From Glycine soja (lineage: Eukaryota; Streptophyta; Magnoliopsida; Fabales; Fabaceae), in assembly GCF_004193775.1 (NCBI RefSeq), contig NC_041016.1, positions 34,623,640 through 34,687,639 of the forward strand: a stretch of 64,000 bases of DNA. The letters are read 5' to 3'. Shown one piece after another: positions 19,960 to 31,754 of this stretch (position 1 is the first letter of the stretch; each line of letters opens with the position of its first letter). Below the pieces are notes generated by a model. That model had not been told where the DNA came from and made no database searches. It saw only the letters and a program-made list of their open reading frames with translations. Position numbers and translations under genes: made by a program.

Positions 19960-22390
19960 TGACCTCCATGATGGAGGACAATGCGGCCACAGTTGCAGCC
20001 ACTAGCACCGCTGTTGAGGCGGATTTGACTCACCCATACAGCATAAATCACACAAGTCATCCAATCCCGAACATGGTAGGTCAAGGAGGAGAGGTGTTAG
20101 GCAGCATGGGCGGTCTCTATATGGTGCAAAATAAGAATTCTTTCCCACCGTATAGCTTACCTCCCAACTAAACACCACCCAATGCACTGCACGTGCCCAA
20201 CGAGAATGTCAACCACTTTGTTCATGTTCCCCTTGAAGGCCAGCAACCCTAGTTGGGGCATGCACCCTTTGCTCAGCCTATGGGTGAAGCCCGTAAGAGT
20301 CCCGGGATCATGCTCTGGGCGAGTTTGAACCACACCCTACATATGCTACCGAGGGACCAGCATTTAGTGGCATGCCACAGCCCAATGCCGCGGGAGCTCC
20401 TCAACACTGCCTGTTGCAAGAAATAAGTTGGATCTCATAGAGGAGAGGCTGAGGGCCATTGAAGGGGTAGGTGATTATCCATTTGCCGACATGGTGGAAC
20501 TGTGCTTAGTGCCCGATGTTGTCATCCCTCCCAAGTTCAAAGTGTCGGACTTCAACAAGTACAAAGGGACCACTTGCCCTAAGAACCACTTAAAAATGTA
20601 TTTTCAAAGATGGGGGCATACTCAAGAGATAAGAAACTCTTGATGCACTTCTTCCAAGAGAGCTTGGCTGGGGCGGTGATCACTTGGTATACTAACTTGG
20701 AAGCTTCCCAGATCAGTTCTTGGAAGGACTTGATGGCTGCTTTCATCAGGCAGTATCAATACAACACCGACATGGCTCCTGATAGAACCCAATTGCAAAA
20801 CATGACCAAGAAGGAGCACGAGTCTTTTAAGGAGTACGTCTAGAGGTTGAGGGATTTGGTGGCCCAAGTAGCACCCCCCATGATGAAAAGAGAAATGATA
20901 ACCATGATAGTAGATGCATTGCCAGTGTTCTACTATGAGAAGATGGTGGGTTATATGCCCTCTAGTTTCGCAGATTTGGTGTTTGTGGGCGAGAGGATTG
21001 AGGTAGGCTTGAGAAGGGGAAAGTTCGATTACACCACTTCTACAAGCACAAGCAATAGGAGGTTCGGAGTGGGTGGAGCCAAGAAGAAGGAAGGAGACAC
21101 CCATGCTGTAACTTCAGCTCCCACATGGCCTAAATCCCAACAAACCCCTCACAACCCCACTTACCAATATTCCCTGCACCAACCAAACTATTCGGCCAAT
21201 GTCGGAAACCCTCCCAATCTGGTGCCCGTCCAACAAAGATTGCTCACTCAACCACAAAGCCCCCCCCCCCCCCCACAAAATTCATTTCCCGCACGATCTC
21301 GTCCCGCTAGGAACACCAATCCCAACACAAGCACCTATCCGAGGAGGAATTTCCCGCAAAGAAAGCCCACGGAATTCACCCCGATACCAATGCCTTATGT
21401 TGACCTCCTACCATCCCTGATCAGCAACCAGATGGCTATAGTGAACCCTAAGAAGATCTACCAATCTCCATTCCCTCGATGGTACAATCCCAATGCAACT
21501 TGCACCTATCACGGGGGTGTTCCGGGGATTCAATAGAGTAATGTGTGGCCTTCAAGCACAAGGTACAGAGTTTGATTGATGTGGGATGGCTGACATTTCA
21601 AGAGGACAGCCCGAATGTAAGGACTAATCCCCTCATCAGTCATAGAGGCTTGATGGTTAATGCGGTGGAAGAGTGGGAACCTCGGGGGCCAAAGCGGATG
21701 GGGGACGTGTTAACCTTTAGGAGGTTCAATTTGGAAGCACTGCACAAAGCTAGGATGATTCGTCTTGACAAGGACAAGGGAGTTTCTTGTTTAATACATC
21801 CAGGGGCATCACACGACATGGAGACGTGCCCAATGGAGGAAGAGTGGCTACAAGGGATGATGGATAAAGGCCAAATTGAAGTTTGTAGCGCGAGAAAGGG
21901 GGAATGGGATGTGTGCATGAAGTCGGTTGATAAAAGCCCGAGCAAACCCAAGCCATTGGTGATCCACTTAACTAGGGATGTTGCCACACAGAAGCCTCGA
22001 GGATTCCAGCCCATCCCAGTTAAGAAGCCTATGCCTTTCCCTTACAAAAATGATAAGGCGGTGCAATGGAAGTACGCCGCACAAGGGCCTGACGGAAGGA
22101 AGGACGCGTCCGTCGTGCATGTTAAGGATGATCTATCCTCCGCTAAGGTCACAAACATATCCGGTATGAGTGGCATGACTCATAGCAGGTGGATCTTCGC
22201 AGCAGCCGAACTACCGGTACGATCCAAAGGCTCAAAGGGGAAAAGCAAAGGTAGGTGTGCAAGAGAGCGATAAGGCGGGCTTGATTCAGAATGATGAAGT
22301 CCCGATTGGAAGGTTTTCCAAGGAAGAGGATGACTTCAGTAAAAAGGGAATATCCACTGAGGAAGCAACCGAGTTCCTAAGAATCATCCA
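19955..22390 (+). pseudogene. gag: gag of element A, main part
   Basis: This continues the gag interrupted by D. The N-terminal part has frameshifts before 20428. The gag domain lies at about 20428-21060, with FKVSDFNKYKGTTCP, WYTNLEASQISSW and RQYQYNTDMAPDR. A TAG at about 20840 replaces the Gln found in B. A proline-rich region carries a run of about 15 C at 21261-21275. A CTYHGGVPG knuckle (about 21500) and the C-terminal part (21545-22273, with a second Cys/His stretch around CLIHPGASHDMETC) follow. Multiple frame breaks and stops make it a pseudogene. Confidence 0.87.
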
Positions 22391-23548
22391 ACATAGTTAG
22401 TTCAAGGTGATTGAACAACTAAACAAAACTCCAGCTAAGATCTCTCTGTTGGGACTACTTATGAACTCCAAGCCTGATCAGGCATTATTGGTCAAGATTT
22501 TGAACGATGCCCACATAACACAAGACATATCTATGGAGGGTTTCAGGGGCATAATCAACAACATCATGGCCAACAACTACCTCACGTTCGCCGATGAAGA
22601 AATACTCATCGAAGGCAGGGGACACAATAGAGCCTTGCACGCATGTGTCAAAGGTTTGGACCACATCGTGGCCAAAGTTCTTATTGACAATGGCTTTTCC
22701 CTCAATGTCATGCCCAAGGCTACTTTGGACAAACTTCCTTTTAATGCATCACACCTAAGACCAAGCTCCATGGTAGTGCGTGCTTTCAACGGTAATCGCC
22801 GGGATGTAAGGGGGGAAATCGATCTCCCGATTCAAATTGGACCCCATGTGTGCCAAATTACCTTCCAAGTAATGGACATAAATCCTGCCTACAGCTGCTT
22901 ATTAGGTCAACCTTGGATTCATTCGGTTGGGATAGTCCCGTCAATACTACATCAAAAGTTAAAGTTCGTGGTGGAGGGACAATTGATTATAGTTTCGGGA
23001 GAAGAAGACATACTTGTGGGTTGTTCGTCTTCCACGCCTTATGTGGAGGCTACGGAGGAGTCATTGGAAATGTCCTTCCAAGCATTGGAAGTCATGAGCA
23101 ATGCTTATGTGGAGTCTCCCCTGGTGCAACCACGTTCTTATGGTGCCGCTTTGATGGTGGCTCGGGTGATGTTGGGGCACGAATATGAGCCCAAAATGGG
23201 TTTGGGCCGGAATGGGGATGGTGTAGCAAGTCTAGTGGAGTTCACACAGAATCGCGGGAGGTTTGGGCTGGGATACGAGCCCACACACATTGACATGAGG
23301 AGGATCGCCCTAGAAAGGAGGGAGAGAAGCGCGGGCCAGCCACAAGGGCTACAAGTGGGAAGAATTCCCTTTTGTCACATTGATGAAAGCTTCGTTAGTG
23401 CGGGATGGATGTGCGAGGGACGGGTTGCCGTGATAAATGAAGAAACCCCTCAAGACCAATCAACTTGGGTGCAGCCATGTCCTCCAAAGTTCGAATTGGG
23501 GAGTTGGCAAGTCGTCAAACAATCCAGAATTTTTGTGGCAAACTCAAT
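22391..23548 (+). pseudogene. Protease region of element A with G-patch-like tail
   Basis: An open stretch of about 380 codons (from 22407) includes an aspartic-protease-like core. Its active-site position reads LIDNGFSLNVMP (about 22680-22715), so the usual Asp-Thr/Ser-Gly is Asp-Asn-Gly. Near the C-terminus, GYEPKMGLGRNGDG...GRFGLGYEPT (about 23185-23290) has the glycine spacing of a G-patch. In B the same region follows gag in another frame. The exon would end at 23548, where an intron donor is present. Upstream frameshifts and a TAG at about 22397 make this copy a pseudogene. Confidence 0.8.
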
Positions 23549-23726
23549 GTAATTTGTTAGTTCCAACCCTATTGCTGGGCCTAGGCTTTAGGGTTTGCTT
23601 CCTGTTTGGGCATGACTTTTGTTCCCACAAAATTATAAATACACAACCCTTTCATCATTTGATCTTGCACTTTTGTCTATTTTCATTCTTCTGCATATTT
23701 ATTTTTGTTGCGATTAAATGATACAG
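23549..23726 (+). other. Candidate Ogre-type intron between protease and RT of element A
   Basis: The donor GTAATT is at 23549 and the acceptor ACAG ends at 23726, giving 178 bp. The stop codon that ends protease spans the donor, and removing the intron keeps the frame open into the RT segment. The B copy has a matching 179-bp interval. Both contain GGGCCTAGGCTTTAG about 30 bp after the donor (23577-23591 here). An intron at this position is a known hallmark of Ogre elements. Confidence 0.8.
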
Positions 23727-25942
23727 ATCCAACAATGAGTCCTATGAAAGTAGTGATACCAAGGACCCGGATGTTGATTTTGAGCAACTAATAAATCAAG
23801 CCCAGGATGGGGAAGATGAGGATTGGGGGCTTCCTCTAGAGTTGAAAAGAATGGTCGAGCAAGAAGACAGGGAAGTGATGCCCCACCAAGAGGAAATGGA
23901 AGTCATAAACTTAGGTGTTGGCAGAGAAAGCAAGGAGGTAAAGGTTGGCACTGGCATGTCCACGAATGTCCGAGATGAATTGGTAGCTCTATTGAGAGTT
24001 ACCAAGACATCTTCACTCAGTCCTACCAAGACATGCCTGGTTTAAGTTCTGACATCGTACAACATAGATTACCTATAAATCCCGAGTGTTCCCCGATAAA
24101 TCAAAAGCTAAGGAGGATGAAGCCCGATATATCCCTGAAGATAAAAGAAGAGGTGAAAAAGAAATTTGACGCTGGCTTCTTGGCCATTGCTCGATACCCG
24201 AAATGGGTCTCTAATATCGTGCTAGTCCCTAAAAAGGATGGGAAGGTGCGAATGTGCATGGACTATCGGGATCTAAATCGAGCTAGTCAAAAGGATAACT
24301 TTCCTTTGCTGCACATCGATATCCTCATAGATAACACGACCAATTTTGCCCTGTTTTCTTTCATGGATGGGTTCTCGGGCTATAATCAAATAAAGATGGC
24401 ACCGAAGGACATGAAGAAGACGACCTTCATCACCCTATGGGGAACTTTCTGCTACAAAGTGATGTCCTTTCGGCTCAAGAATGCTAGGGCAACTTACCAG
24501 CAGGCTATGGTAGCATTATTCCATGACATGATGCACAAAGAGATTGAGGTCTACGTGGATGACATGATCGCTAAGTCAAAGACTGAGAAGGAACACCTTG
24601 TTCAAGAGGCTGTGTAAATACCGATTAAGGTTGAATACCGCAAAGTGCACTTTTGGGGTCAAATCTTGAACGTTGCTCAGTTTTATCATGAGCCAGAAAG
24701 GGATAGAGGTAGACCTAGACAAAGTGATGGCCATCCTCGAAATGCCCGAGCCACGCACCGAGAAACAAGTTTGAGGTTTCCTACGATGATTGAACTACAT
24801 AATGAGGTTCATATCACAACTGACCGCCACTTGTGAGCCTCTCTTCAAGCTATTGCGTAAGAATCAGTCCATTCAATGGGACGATGACTGTCAAGTGGCG
24901 TTCGAAAGGATTAAGCGATGCCTCATGAATCCTCCTGTGTTGGTGCCACCGGTGCCCGAGAAACCCCTTATCCTGTATATGACTATGTTGGATGAGTCAA
25001 TGGGGTGTGTGTTGGGGCAGCATGACGAGTCCGAAAAATAGGAACGGGTCATCTATTACTTAAGCTAGAAGTTCACGGCGTGTGAACTGAACTACTTTTT
25101 GCTCGAAAGGACATGTTGTGCCCTGGTGTGGGCAACTTACCGTCTAAGGTAGTACATGCTGAACTACACCACTTGGTTGGTGTCCAAAATGGATCCAATC
25201 AAGTACATCTTTGGAAAACATGCTCTCACTAGACGGATCGCTCGGTGGTAGGTTCTATTGTCAGAATTTGACATTGTTTATGTCACTTAAAAGGCGATAA
25301 AAGGGAGTGCCTTGGCAGATTACTTGGCTCAACAACCCATCAACGACTACCAACCTATGCATCCAAAATTCCCTGATGAGGACATCATGACCTTGTTTGA
25401 GGAGGAAGTAGAGGATGAAGATAGGGACAAATGGATTCTGTGGTTTGGTGGCACGTCTAATGCACTAGGCCATGGAGTTGGGGCGGTTTTGGTTTCCCAC
25501 GATGAACAATATATACCTTTCATGGCTAGGTTGGGTTTTGACTGCACAAACAACATAGTTGAGTATGAGGCGTGTGCCCTTGGGATCCAAGCGGAAATTG
25601 ACTTCAAGGTCAAGTTGCTCAAGGTATATGAGGACTCAGCCTTGGTAATCCACCAGTTGAGAGGGGAATGGGAGACCAAGGATTATAAGTTGGTGCCCTA
25701 CTAGGCCTACATCAGGAAGTTGATAGAATTCTTTGATGTCATATCCTTTCATCACATTCCTAGAGAGGAGAATCAGATGGCCAATGCCCTTGCCACTTTA
25801 GCGTCCATGTTCCAACTAACCCCGCATGGGGATTTGTCGTACATCGAATTCAGATGTCATGGCAAGCTTTCACATTGCTGCTTAATAGAAGAAGATCAGG
25901 ATGGCAAACCTTGGTACTTCAATATCAAATGATACATTGAAG
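23727..25942 (+). pseudogene. pol: Reverse transcriptase and RNase H of element A
   Basis: An acidic linker leads into RT, with KVRMCMDYRDLNRAS at about 24245 and the catalytic YVDD at about 24555 in EVYVDDMIAKS. The thumb and connection are frameshifted around 24600-24790. RNase H-like sequence (IEFRCHGKLSHCC near its end) runs to about 25930, with two Asp/Glu-rich stretches near 25390. At least four stops (about 25150, 25248, 25289, 25703) interrupt it; most correspond to Gln codons in B. It is cut by element C at the TSD ACAAG (25943-25947). Confidence 0.87.
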
Positions 25943-25947
25943 ACAAG
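25943..25947. repeat. TSD of element C, left copy (ACAAG)
   Basis: ACAAG directly precedes the left LTR. The right copy is 35324-35328. Confidence 0.97.
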
Positions 25948-26947
25948 TGTTAGTGCTTAGCTCTACTGAGTTTTAAAAGATTGGCTAAAATTTTGTTAAA
26001 ACATAAGCACTTAGACAATGAAGGAAAGCTGGAGTTGCTGCACATGATGTCCAACGTTATGTCAAGGAATCAGATTGGGCTCCACAATGCACAAGGCAAG
26101 ATAAAATGTCAAATGAAGAATTGAAGCTGTAGGATCCACGATGTCGGATACAATGTCCAGGACATCCTGCCCGAAAATACTGGACACATAAATCTGTTAT
26201 ATCTTTAACAGATCATTGTGCAGTTAGCAACAGATTAGACGATCTATCTTTAGGAACGAATTAAAAGATAATTAAAGTTCGAATTACAAACTTGAATAGG
26301 TCGTTCAGGGATTAGAGATTAAAGATAAAAACTAAAAGATCAAACTTTATCTTTTAGATCTTTAAGTGCAGATTTTTCAGGAGAATGATAGATCTTATCC
26401 AGCGCAAGTTGTTGCAGCCCAGATACGCACACTGCTATATAAACATGAAGGCTGCACGAGTTTTCGACCAAGTCCGGGATTGAAGAGTTATTTTGTGAGT
26501 TTTGGGACTTGAGTGTTTTGTGAGCCACCTTGATGTTACCCTAACATCAAGTGTTGGACTTGAGTGTGTAGAGTTGATCTCTTTTGTTCAGAGAGCAATC
26601 TCTGGTGTGTCTTTGATTTATTTGTAAACACGGGAGAGTGATTGAGAGGGAGTGAGAGGGGTTCTCATATCTAAGAGTGGCTCTTAGGTAGAGGTTGCAC
26701 GGGTAGTGGTTAGGTGAGAAGGTTGTAAACAGTGGCTGTTAGATCTTCGAACTAACACTATTTTAGTGGATTTCCTCCCTGGCTTGGTAGCCCCCAGATG
26801 TAGGTGACGTTGCACCGAACTGGGTTAACAATTTTCTTGTGTTATTTACTTGTTTAATCTGTTCATACTGTCAAACATCATCTGCATGTTCTGAAGCGTG
26901 ATGTCGTGACATCCGGTACGACATCTGTCATTGGTATCAGAATTTCA
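25948..26947 (+). repeat. 5' LTR of SIRE element C
   Basis: The 1,000-bp LTR starts TGTTAGTGC and ends ATTTCA. It holds a TATA box (26435-26443), GATGTC/GACATC clusters (26139-26169, 26900-26925) and an echo of the PBS (26930-26941) just before its end. Confidence 0.97.
26435..26443 (+). promoter_or_regulatory. TATA box of SIRE LTR
   Basis: CTATATAAA lies about 510 bp before the LTR end. The 3' LTR copy is 34811-34819. Confidence 0.7.
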
Positions 26948-26949
26948 AT

Positions 26950-26961
26950 TGGTATCAGAGC
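26950..26961 (+). promoter_or_regulatory. Primer-binding site of SIRE element C (initiator Met tRNA)
   Basis: TGGTATCAGAGC lies two bases after the LTR. A partial copy (ATTGGTATCAGA) lies 20 bp upstream, inside the LTR. Confidence 0.97.
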
Positions 26962-27005
26962 GGGCACTCGAAATCACTGAGTGAGATCTAGGGAGATAAA
27001 TTCTG

Positions 27006-28730
27006 ATGAACATGGAGAAAGAAGGAGGACCAGTGAACAGACCACCAATTCTGGATGGAACCAACTATGAATACTGGAAAGCAAGGATGGTGGCCTTCCT
27101 CAAATCACTGGATAGCAGAACCTGGAAAGCTGTCATCAAAGGCTGGGAACATCCCAAGATGCTGGACACAGAAGGAAAGCCCACTGATGGATTGAAGCCA
27201 AAAGAAGACTGGACAAAAGAAGAAGACGAATTGGCACTTGGAAACTCCAAAGCCTTGAATGCCCTATTCAATGGAGTTGACAAGAATATCTTCAGACTGA
27301 TCAACACATGCACAGTGGCCAAGGATGCATGGGAGATCCTGAAAACCACTCATGAAGGAACCTCCAAAGTGAAGATGTCCAGATTGCAACTATTGGCTAC
27401 AAAATTCGAAAATCTGAAGATGAAGGAGGAAGAGTGTATTCATGACTTCCACATGAACATTCTTGAAATTGCCAATGCTTGCACTGCCTTGGGAGAAAGG
27501 ATGACAGATGAAAAGCTGGTGAGAAAGATCCTCAGATCTTTGCCTAAGAGATTTGACATGAAAGTCACTGCAATAGAGGAGGCCCAAGACATTTGCAACA
27601 TGAGAGTAGATGAACTCATTGGTTCCCTTCAAACCTTTGAGCTAGGACTCTCGGATAGGACTGAAAAGAAGAGCAAGAACCTGGCGTTCGTGTCCAATGA
27701 TGAAGGAGAAGAAGATGAGTATGACCTGGATACTGATGAAGGTCTGACTAACGCAGTTGTGCTCCTTGGAAAACAGTTCAACAAAGTGCTGAACAGAATG
27801 GACAGGAGGCAGAAACCACATGTCCGGAACATCCCTTTCGACATCAGGAAAGGTAGTGAATACCAGAAAAAGTCAGATGAAAAGCCCAGTCACAGCAAAG
27901 GAATTCAATGCCATGGGTGTGAAGGCTATGGACACATCAAAGCTGAATGTCCCACCCATCTCAAGAAGCAGAGGAAAGGACTTTCTGTATGTCGGTCTGA
28001 TGATACAGAGAGTGAACAAGAAAGTGATTCTGACAGAGATGTGAATGCACTCACTGGGAGATTTGAATCTGCTGAAGATTCAAGTGATATAGATAGTGAA
28101 ATCACTTTTGATGAGCTTGCTATATCCTATAGAGAACTATGCATCAAAAGTGAGAAGATCCTTCAGCAAGAAGCACAACTGAAGAAGGTCATTGCAAATC
28201 TGGAGGCTGAGAAGGAAGCACATGAAGAGGAAATCTCTGAGCTTAAAGGAGAAATTGGTTTTCTGAACTCTAAACTGGAAAACATGACAAAATCAATAAA
28301 GATGCTGAATAAAGGCTCAGATATGCTTGATGAGGTGCTACAGCTTGGGAAGAATGTTGGAAACCAGAGAGGACTTGGGTTTAATCATAAATCTGCTGGC
28401 AGAATAACCATGACAGAATTTGTGCCTGCCAAAAACAGCACTGGAGCCACGATGTCACAACATCGGTCTCGACATCATGGAACGAAGCAGAAAAGGAGCA
28501 AAAGAAAGAAGTGGAGGTGTCACTACTGTGGCAAGTATGGTCACATAAAGCCCTTTTGCTATCATCTACATGGCCATCCACATCATGGAACTCAAAGTAG
28601 CAGCAGCGGAAGGAAGATGATGTGGGTTCCAAAACACAAGATTGTTAGTCTTGTTGTTCATACTTCACTTAGAGCATCAGCTAAGGAAGATTGGTACCTA
28701 GATAGCGGCTGTTCCAGACACATGACATGA
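27006..28730 (+). CDS. gag: gag and start of protease of SIRE element C, ended by a nonsense codon
   Basis: The 574 codons start at the first Met after the PBS. The copia gag domain (UBN2 type) covers about residues 10-220, with NYEYWKARMVAFLKSLD and TSKVKMSRLQLLATKFENLKM. Two CCHC knuckles follow: CHGCEGYGHIKAEC at about residue 305 and CHYCGKYGHIKPFC at about residue 512. A coiled-coil stretch lies between them at about residues 375-440. The protease active site DSGCSRHM is at the very end. The next codon is TGA where Gly is usual in copia proteases, and the frame is open again right after it, so a single substitution separates gag from pol. Confidence 0.93.
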   Translation: MNMEKEGGPVNRPPILDGTNYEYWKARMVAFLKSLDSRTWKAVIKGWEHPKMLDTEGKPTDGLKPKEDWTKEEDELALGNSKALNALFNGVDKNIFRLINTCTVAKDAWEILKTTHEGTSKVKMSRLQLLATKFENLKMKEEECIHDFHMNILEIANACTALGERMTDEKLVRKILRSLPKRFDMKVTAIEEAQDICNMRVDELIGSLQTFELGLSDRTEKKSKNLAFVSNDEGEEDEYDLDTDEGLTNAVVLLGKQFNKVLNRMDRRQKPHVRNIPFDIRKGSEYQKKSDEKPSHSKGIQCHGCEGYGHIKAECPTHLKKQRKGLSVCRSDDTESEQESDSDRDVNALTGRFESAEDSSDIDSEITFDELAISYRELCIKSEKILQQEAQLKKVIANLEAEKEAHEEEISELKGEIGFLNSKLENMTKSIKMLNKGSDMLDEVLQLGKNVGNQRGLGFNHKSAGRITMTEFVPAKNSTGATMSQHRSRHHGTKQKRSKRKKWRCHYCGKYGHIKPFCYHLHGHPHHGTQSSSSGRKMMWVPKHKIVSLVVHTSLRASAKEDWYLDSGCSRHMT

Positions 28731-31697
28731 GTTAAAGAATTCCTGGTGAACATTGAACCCTGCTCCACTAGCTATGTGACATTTGGAGATGGCTCTAAAG
28801 GAAAGATCACTGGAATGGGAAAGCTAGTCCATGATGGACTTCCTAGTCTGAACAAAGTACTGCTGGTGAAGGGACTGACTGCAAACTTGATCAGCATCAG
28901 TCAGTTGTGTGATGAAGGATTCAATGTAAACTTCACAAAGTCAGAATGCTTGGTGACAAATGAGAAGAGTGAAGTTCTAATGAAGGGCAGCAGATCAAAG
29001 GACAACTGTTACCTATGGACACCTCAAGAAACCAGTTACTCCTCCACATGTCTATCCTCCAAAGAAGATGAAGTCAAAATATGGCATCAAAGATTTGGAC
29101 ATCTGCACTTAAGAGGCATGAAGAAAATCATTGACAAAGGTGCTGTTAGAGGCATTCCCAATCTGAAAATAGAAGAAGGCAGAATTTGTGGTGAATGTCA
29201 GATTGGAAAGCAAGTCAAGATGTCCCACCAGAAGCTTCAACATCAGACCACTTCCAGGGTGCTGGAACTACTTCACATGGACTTGATGGGGCCCATGCAA
29301 GTTGAAAGCCTTGGAGGAAAGAGGTATGCCTATGTTGTTGTGGATGATTTCTCCAGATTTACCTGGGTCAACTTTATCAGAGAGAAATCAGACACCTTTG
29401 AAGTATTCAAAGAGTTGAGTCTAAGACTTCAAAGAGAAAAAGACTGTGTCATCAAGAGAATTAGGAGTGACCATGGCAGAGAGTTTGAAAACAGCAAGTT
29501 TACTGAATTCTGCACATCTGAAGGCATCACTCATGAGTTCTCTGCAGCCATTACACCACAACAAAATGGCATAGTTGAAAGGAAAAACAGGACTTTGCAG
29601 GAAGCTGCTAGGGTCATGCTTCATGCCAAAGAACTTCCCTATAATCTCTGGGCTGAAGCCATGAACACAGCATGCTATATCCACAACAGAGTCACACTTA
29701 GAAGAGGGACTCCGACCACACTGTATGAAATCTGGAAAGGGAGGAAGCCAACTGTCAAGCACTTCCACATCTTTGGAAGTCCATGTTACATTTTGGCAGA
29801 TAGAGAGCAAAGGAGAAAGGTGGATCCCAAGAGTGATGCAGGAATATTCTTGGGATACTCCACAAACAGCAGAGCATATAGAGTACTCAATTCCAGAACC
29901 AGAACTGTGATGGAATCCATCAATGTGGTTGTTGATGATCTAACTCCAGTAAGAAAGAAGGATGTCGAAGAAGATGTCAGAACATCGGGAGACAATGTAG
30001 CAGATACAGCTAAAAGTGCAGAAAATGCAGAAAAAGCAGAAAACTCTGATTCTGCTACAGATGAACCAAACATCAATCAACCTGACAAGAGTCCTTCCAT
30101 TAGAATCCAGAAGATGCACCCCAAGGAGCTGATTATAGGAGATCCAAACAGAGGAGTCACTACAAGATCAAGGGAGATTGAGATTGTCTCCAATTCATGC
30201 TTTGTCTCCAAAACTGAGCCAAAGAACGTGAAAGAGGCACTGACTGATGAGTTCTGGATCAATGCTATGCAAGAAGAATTGGAGCAATTCAAAAGGAATG
30301 AAGTTTGGGAGCTAGTTCCTAGACCCGAGGGAACTAATGTGATTGGCACCAAGTGGATCTTCAAGAACAAAACCAATGAAGAAGGTGTTATAACCAGAAA
30401 CAAGGCCAGACTTGTTGCTCAAGGCTACACTCAGATTGAAGGTGTAGACTTTGATGAAACTTTCGCCCCTGTTGCTAGACTTGAGTCCATCAGATTGTTA
30501 CTTGGTGTAGCTTGCATCCTCAAATTCAAGCTGTACCAGATGGATGTGAAGAGCGCGTTTCTGAATGGATACCTGAATGAAGAAGCCTATGTGGAGCAGC
30601 CAAAGGGATTTGTAGATCCAACTCATCCAGATCATGTATACAGGCTCAAGAAGGCTCTCTATGGATTGAAGCAAGCTCCAAGAGCTTGGTATGAAAGGCT
30701 AACAGAGTTCCTTACTCAGCAAGGGTATAGGAAGGGAGGAATTGACAAGACTCTCTTTGTCAAACAAGATGCTGAAAACTTGATGATAGCACAGATATAT
30801 GTTGATGACATTGTGTTTGGAGGGATGTCGAATGAGATGCTTCGACATTTTGTCCAACAGATGCAATCTGAATTTGAGATGAGTCTTGTTGGAGAGCTGA
30901 CTTATTTTCTGGGACTCCAAGTGAAGCAGATGGAAGACTCCATATTCCTCTCACAAAGCAGGTATGCAAAGAACATTGTCAAGAAGTTTGGGATGGAAAA
31001 TGCCAGCCATAAAAGAACACCTGCACCTACTCACTTGAAGCTGTCAAAAGATGAAGCTGGCACCAGTGTTGATCAAAGTCTGTACAGAAGCATGATTGGG
31101 AGCTTACTATATTTAACAGCAAGCAGACCTGACATCACCTTTGCAGTAGGTGTTTGTGCAAGATATCAAGCCAATCCCAAGATAAGTCACTTGAATCAAG
31201 TAAAGAGAATTCTGAAATATGTAAATGGCACCAGTGACTATGGGATTATGTACTGTCATTGTTCAGATTCAATGCTGGTTGGGTATTGTGATGCTGATTG
31301 GGCTGGAAGTGCAGATGACAGAAAAAGCACTTCTGGTGGATGCTTCTACTTGGGCAACAATCTTATTTCATGGTTCAGCAAGAAGCAGAACTGTGTGTCC
31401 CTATCTACTGCAGAAGCAGAGTATATTGCAGCAGGAAGCAGCTGTTCACAACTAGTTTGGATGAAGCAGATGCTTAAGGAGTACAATGTCGAACAAGATG
31501 TCATGACATTGTACTGTGACAACTTGAGTGCTATTAATATTTCTAAAAATCCTGTTCAACACAGCAGAACCAAGCACATTGACATTAGACATCACTATAT
31601 TAGAGATCTTGTTGATGATAAAGTTATCACACTGAAGCATGTTGACACTGAGGAACAAATAGCAGATATTTTCACAAAGGCATTGGATGCAAATTAG
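28731..31697 (+). CDS. pol: protease, integrase, RT and RNase H of SIRE element C
   Basis: The frame is the same as gag. Protease ends early in the segment. Integrase begins with [14 protein letters not shown] and CGECQIGKQ (zinc finger, about 29085-29210). Its DDE core has Asp in HMDLMGPM and in [11 protein letters not shown], and Glu in [14 protein letters not shown] (about 29275-29595). RT starts near 30270 ([20 protein letters not shown]), with catalytic YVDD at about 30799-30810. RNase H-like sequence includes [24 protein letters not shown]... with the conserved GYCDADWAG at about 31280, and [12 protein letters not shown] near the end. It stops at a TAG (31695-31697) that appears to replace a Gln codon. 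The normal pol stop would be 31746-31748. Confidence 0.93.
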   Translation, partial: VKEFLVNIEPCSTSYVTFGDGSKGKITGMGKLVHDGLPSLNKVLLVKGLTANLISISQLCDEGFNVNFTKSECLVTNEKSEVLMKGSRSKDNCYLWTPQETSYSSTCLSSKEDEVKIWHQRFGHLHLRGMKKIIDKGAVRGIPNLKIEEGRICGECQIGKQVKMSHQKLQHQTTSRVLELLHMDLMGPMQVESLGGKRYAYVVVDDFSRFTWVNFIREKSDTFEVFKELSLRLQREKDCVIKRIRSDHGREFENSKFTEFCTSEGITHEFSAAITPQQNGIVERKNRTLQEAARVMLHAKELPYNLWAEAMNTACYIHNRVTLRRGTPTTLYEIWKGRKPTVKHFHIFGSPCYILADREQRRKVDPKSDAGIFLGYSTNSRAYRVLNSRTRTVMESINVVVDDLTPVRKKDVEEDVRTSGDNVADTAKSAENAEKAENSDSATDEPNINQPDKSPSIRIQKMHPKELIIGDPNRGVTTRSREIEIVSNSCFVSKTEPKNVKEALTDEFWINAMQEELEQFKRNEVWELVPRPEGTNVIGTKWIFKNKTNEEGVITRNKARLVAQGYTQIEGVDFDETFAPVARLESIRLLLGVACILKFKLYQMDVKSAFLNGYLNEEAYVEQPKGFVDPTHPDHVYRLKKALYGLKQAPRAWYERLTEFLTQQGYRKGGIDKTLFVKQDAENLMIAQIYVDDIVFGGMSNEMLRHFVQQMQSEFEMSLVGELTYFLGLQVKQMEDSIFLSQSRYAKNIVKKFGMENASHKRTPAPTHLKLSKDEAGTSVDQSLYRSMIGSLLYLTASRPDITFAVGVCARYQANPKISHLNQVKRILKYVNGTSDYGIMYCHCSDSMLVGYCDADWAGSADDRKSTSGGCFYLGNNLISWFSKKQNCVSLSTAEAEYIAAGSSCSQLVWMKQMLKEYNVEQDVMTLYCDNLSAINISKNPVQHSRTKHIDIRHHYIRDLVDDKVITLKHVDTEEQIADIFTKALDAN

Positions 31698-31745
31698 TTT
31701 GAAAAACTGAGGGGCAAGCTGGGCATTTGTCTGCTAGAGGATTTA

Positions 31746-31754
31746 TAGCAATTA
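31746..31754 (+). promoter_or_regulatory. Leaky stop context TAG-CAA-TTA before envelope-like ORF
   Basis: TAG CAA TTA fits the UAG-CAR-YYA readthrough context known from tobamoviruses and reported for SIRE1. The downstream frame is open and in phase with pol. In this copy the premature TAG at 31695 would block the route. Confidence 0.8.
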
